NCBI RefSeq assembly: GCF_000247815.1 | Contig: NC_021676.1 | Location: forward strand, 4,183,544 to 4,247,543 | From: Ficedula albicollis | Lineage: Eukaryota; Chordata; Aves; Passeriformes; Muscicapidae | Reading direction: 5' to 3' | DNA length: 64,000 bases | Shown here: positions 62,935-64,000 of the stretch, piece by piece | Layout of the letters: every line of letters starts with the position of its first letter | Numbering within the stretch: position 1 is the first letter of the stretch | Notes under the pieces: generated by a model | What the model saw: the letters and a program-made list of their open reading frames with translations, nothing else | Told to the model about the DNA's origin: nothing | The model's database searches: none | Translations under genes and position numbers: made by a program

Positions 62935-63156
62935 TCTGTCAGCTCATTCATTTTCTCTTTGCATTGTATTGTGTTCAGCTATTGGCTCAATGAGTAGTGA
63001 CAAAGCTAATCCCAGTTCAAGACTTCTTTTCAAATGTTGTTCAGATCTGTCAGCTCATTCATTTTCTCTTTGCATTGCATTCTGTCCAGTCATTGGCTCA
63101 ATGAGTAGTGACAAAACTATTCCCAATGCAAGACTTCTTTTCAAATGTTGTTTAGG
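62935..63156 (+). repeat. Tandem duplication, unit 111 bp, partly diverged
   Basis: Copies start at 62935 and 63046 with TCTGTCAGCTCATTCATTTT and end near TTTTCAAATGTTGTT. They differ at about ten positions, so this event is older than most others here. Confidence 0.94.
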
Positions 63157-63476
63157 TTTTAAGAATCCCAGAACCAGGCAACTTCTAGAAATTATAATAT
63201 AAAATCGATATCAGTGGGAGAAGAAAGGTACAGAACATAAATCATAATTAATAATTGGGAAAATTTAGAAAAAAGTTGAAGGCTCTCATCTTTATTTCAA
63301 TTTTATTGTTTGTCCACAAATACTGCACAGAACAAAATCTGCCACCATTGCAATGGTGCTGTGGGTTTGAATTACTGTGTAAGATTATTATATATAGATT
63401 TGAGGTAGTGTCCTGCAACAAAATCCTTCTGAAATGATTATAACAGTAATTATGACACCCTGAGGGTCATCAGTTT

Positions 63477-63619
63477 GCAGAGAAGCTGTGGCTGCCCCTG
63501 GGTCCCTGGAAATGTCCCAGGCCAGGCTGGGACAGTGGAAGGTGTCCCTGCCATGGCAGGGGTGGAATGGGATGAGCTTTAGGGCTCCTTCCAACCCAAA
63601 CCATCCTGGGATTCTGTGA
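63477..63619 (+). mobile_element. CR1-type LINE 3' tail, forward oriented
   Basis: The sequence reads GCAGAGAAGCTGTGGCTGCC, ...GGAAGGTGTCCCTGCCATGG, ...CCTTCCAACCCAAACCATCC and TGGGATTCTGTGA, the forward CR1 3' end. It is 5'-truncated to about 140 bases. Confidence 0.92.
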
Positions 63620-63690
63620 AGGTTTTGAATTCTAAATCTGAAATTTAGGATTTTCTTTGCCATTTTTCAGGCTGAAGCTGGGGAACTCTG

Positions 63691-63834
63691 CTTTAGGGCT
63701 GTGGTGGGCTCCTGGTTTAACGTCTGTTAAGGTCTGTCCAGGAAGGGAACATCAGGAACCAGATCATGCTTTAGGGCTGTGGTGGGCTCCTGGTTTAATG
63801 TCTGTTAAGGTCTGTCCAAGAAGGGAACATCAGG
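63691..63834 (+). repeat. Tandem duplication, unit 78 bp
   Basis: Copies start at 63691 and 63769 with CTTTAGGGCTGTGGTGGGCT. They differ at a few bases (TTTAACGTC versus TTTAATGTC, CCAGGAAGG versus CCAAGAAGG). It lies 70 bases after the CR1 tail. Confidence 0.95.
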
Positions 63835-64000
63835 CCTGGCCCCACAATCAGCTCCCAAAACCCTGCCTGGCCTAAGGGCACTTTGTAACTCCTTGGCCAA
63901 ACCCAAACACCATCTCTCAGTGAAGAGATTTGGGGATTCTTGGGAGTAGTTTTGCAACCCTGACTAATTCTAACTGTGTGTGTTTGGTTGGCCCAGACAG

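Noticed and set aside
34481..64000. POF1B, expected downstream of CHM from human synteny
   Set aside because: I compared the open frames with the POF1B protein as I remember it and saw no match. The gene may begin beyond the window.
1..64000. CRISPR arrays, operons, bacterial promoters or tRNA/rRNA genes
   Set aside because: The tandem repeats lack the regular repeat-spacer pattern, the sequence is plainly vertebrate, and I saw no tRNA or rRNA signature on reading.

Overview
The window is vertebrate, almost certainly avian and probably from a songbird. The reasons are large introns with GT-AG splicing, several 3' fragments of CR1-type LINEs (the dominant avian LINE), avian-looking LTR material, and one clearly recognisable host gene. 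That gene is CHM, which encodes Rab escort protein 1 (REP1), read on the + strand. Exon numbers below follow the human gene as I remember it; I ran no alignment or database search.

Layout: positions 1-2928 are the 3' part of a CHM intron. Eleven coding exons, equivalent to human exons 5-15, run from 2929 to the stop codon at 32681-32683. Together they encode 559 complete residues plus the last base of a split serine codon, with intact phase across all ten internal introns. Exons 1-4 (N-terminal about 105 residues, including the dinucleotide-fold-like GDI motif) lie upstream of the window. A 3'UTR with several possible poly(A) signals follows, possibly ending near 34.5 kb. From there to 64 kb no gene can be supported. 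That stretch holds AT-rich intergenic DNA, CR1 fragments, LTR-like segments, two homopolymer C tracts of 38 and 41 bases, and many local tandem duplications.

Function: REP1 presents newly made Rab GTPases to Rab geranylgeranyltransferase and delivers the prenylated Rab to membranes. The exons here carry the GDI-like sequence-conserved regions, the segment that contacts the transferase and the proline-rich C-terminus. They also carry a fast-evolving acidic insert (exon 5) that in this species is rich in Ala, Glu, Pro and Gly.

The most distinctive non-genic property is the number of low-copy, recent-looking tandem duplications (unit about 40-230 bp), at least fifteen across introns and intergenic DNA, some nested. 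I found no previously undescribed genetic system, CRISPR array, operon or RNA gene. The best leads for follow-up are the poly-C tracts, a duplicated LTR-like block with a six-fold motif, two exon-like segments that match no gene I know, and several AT-rich stretches that may be conserved regulatory DNA.
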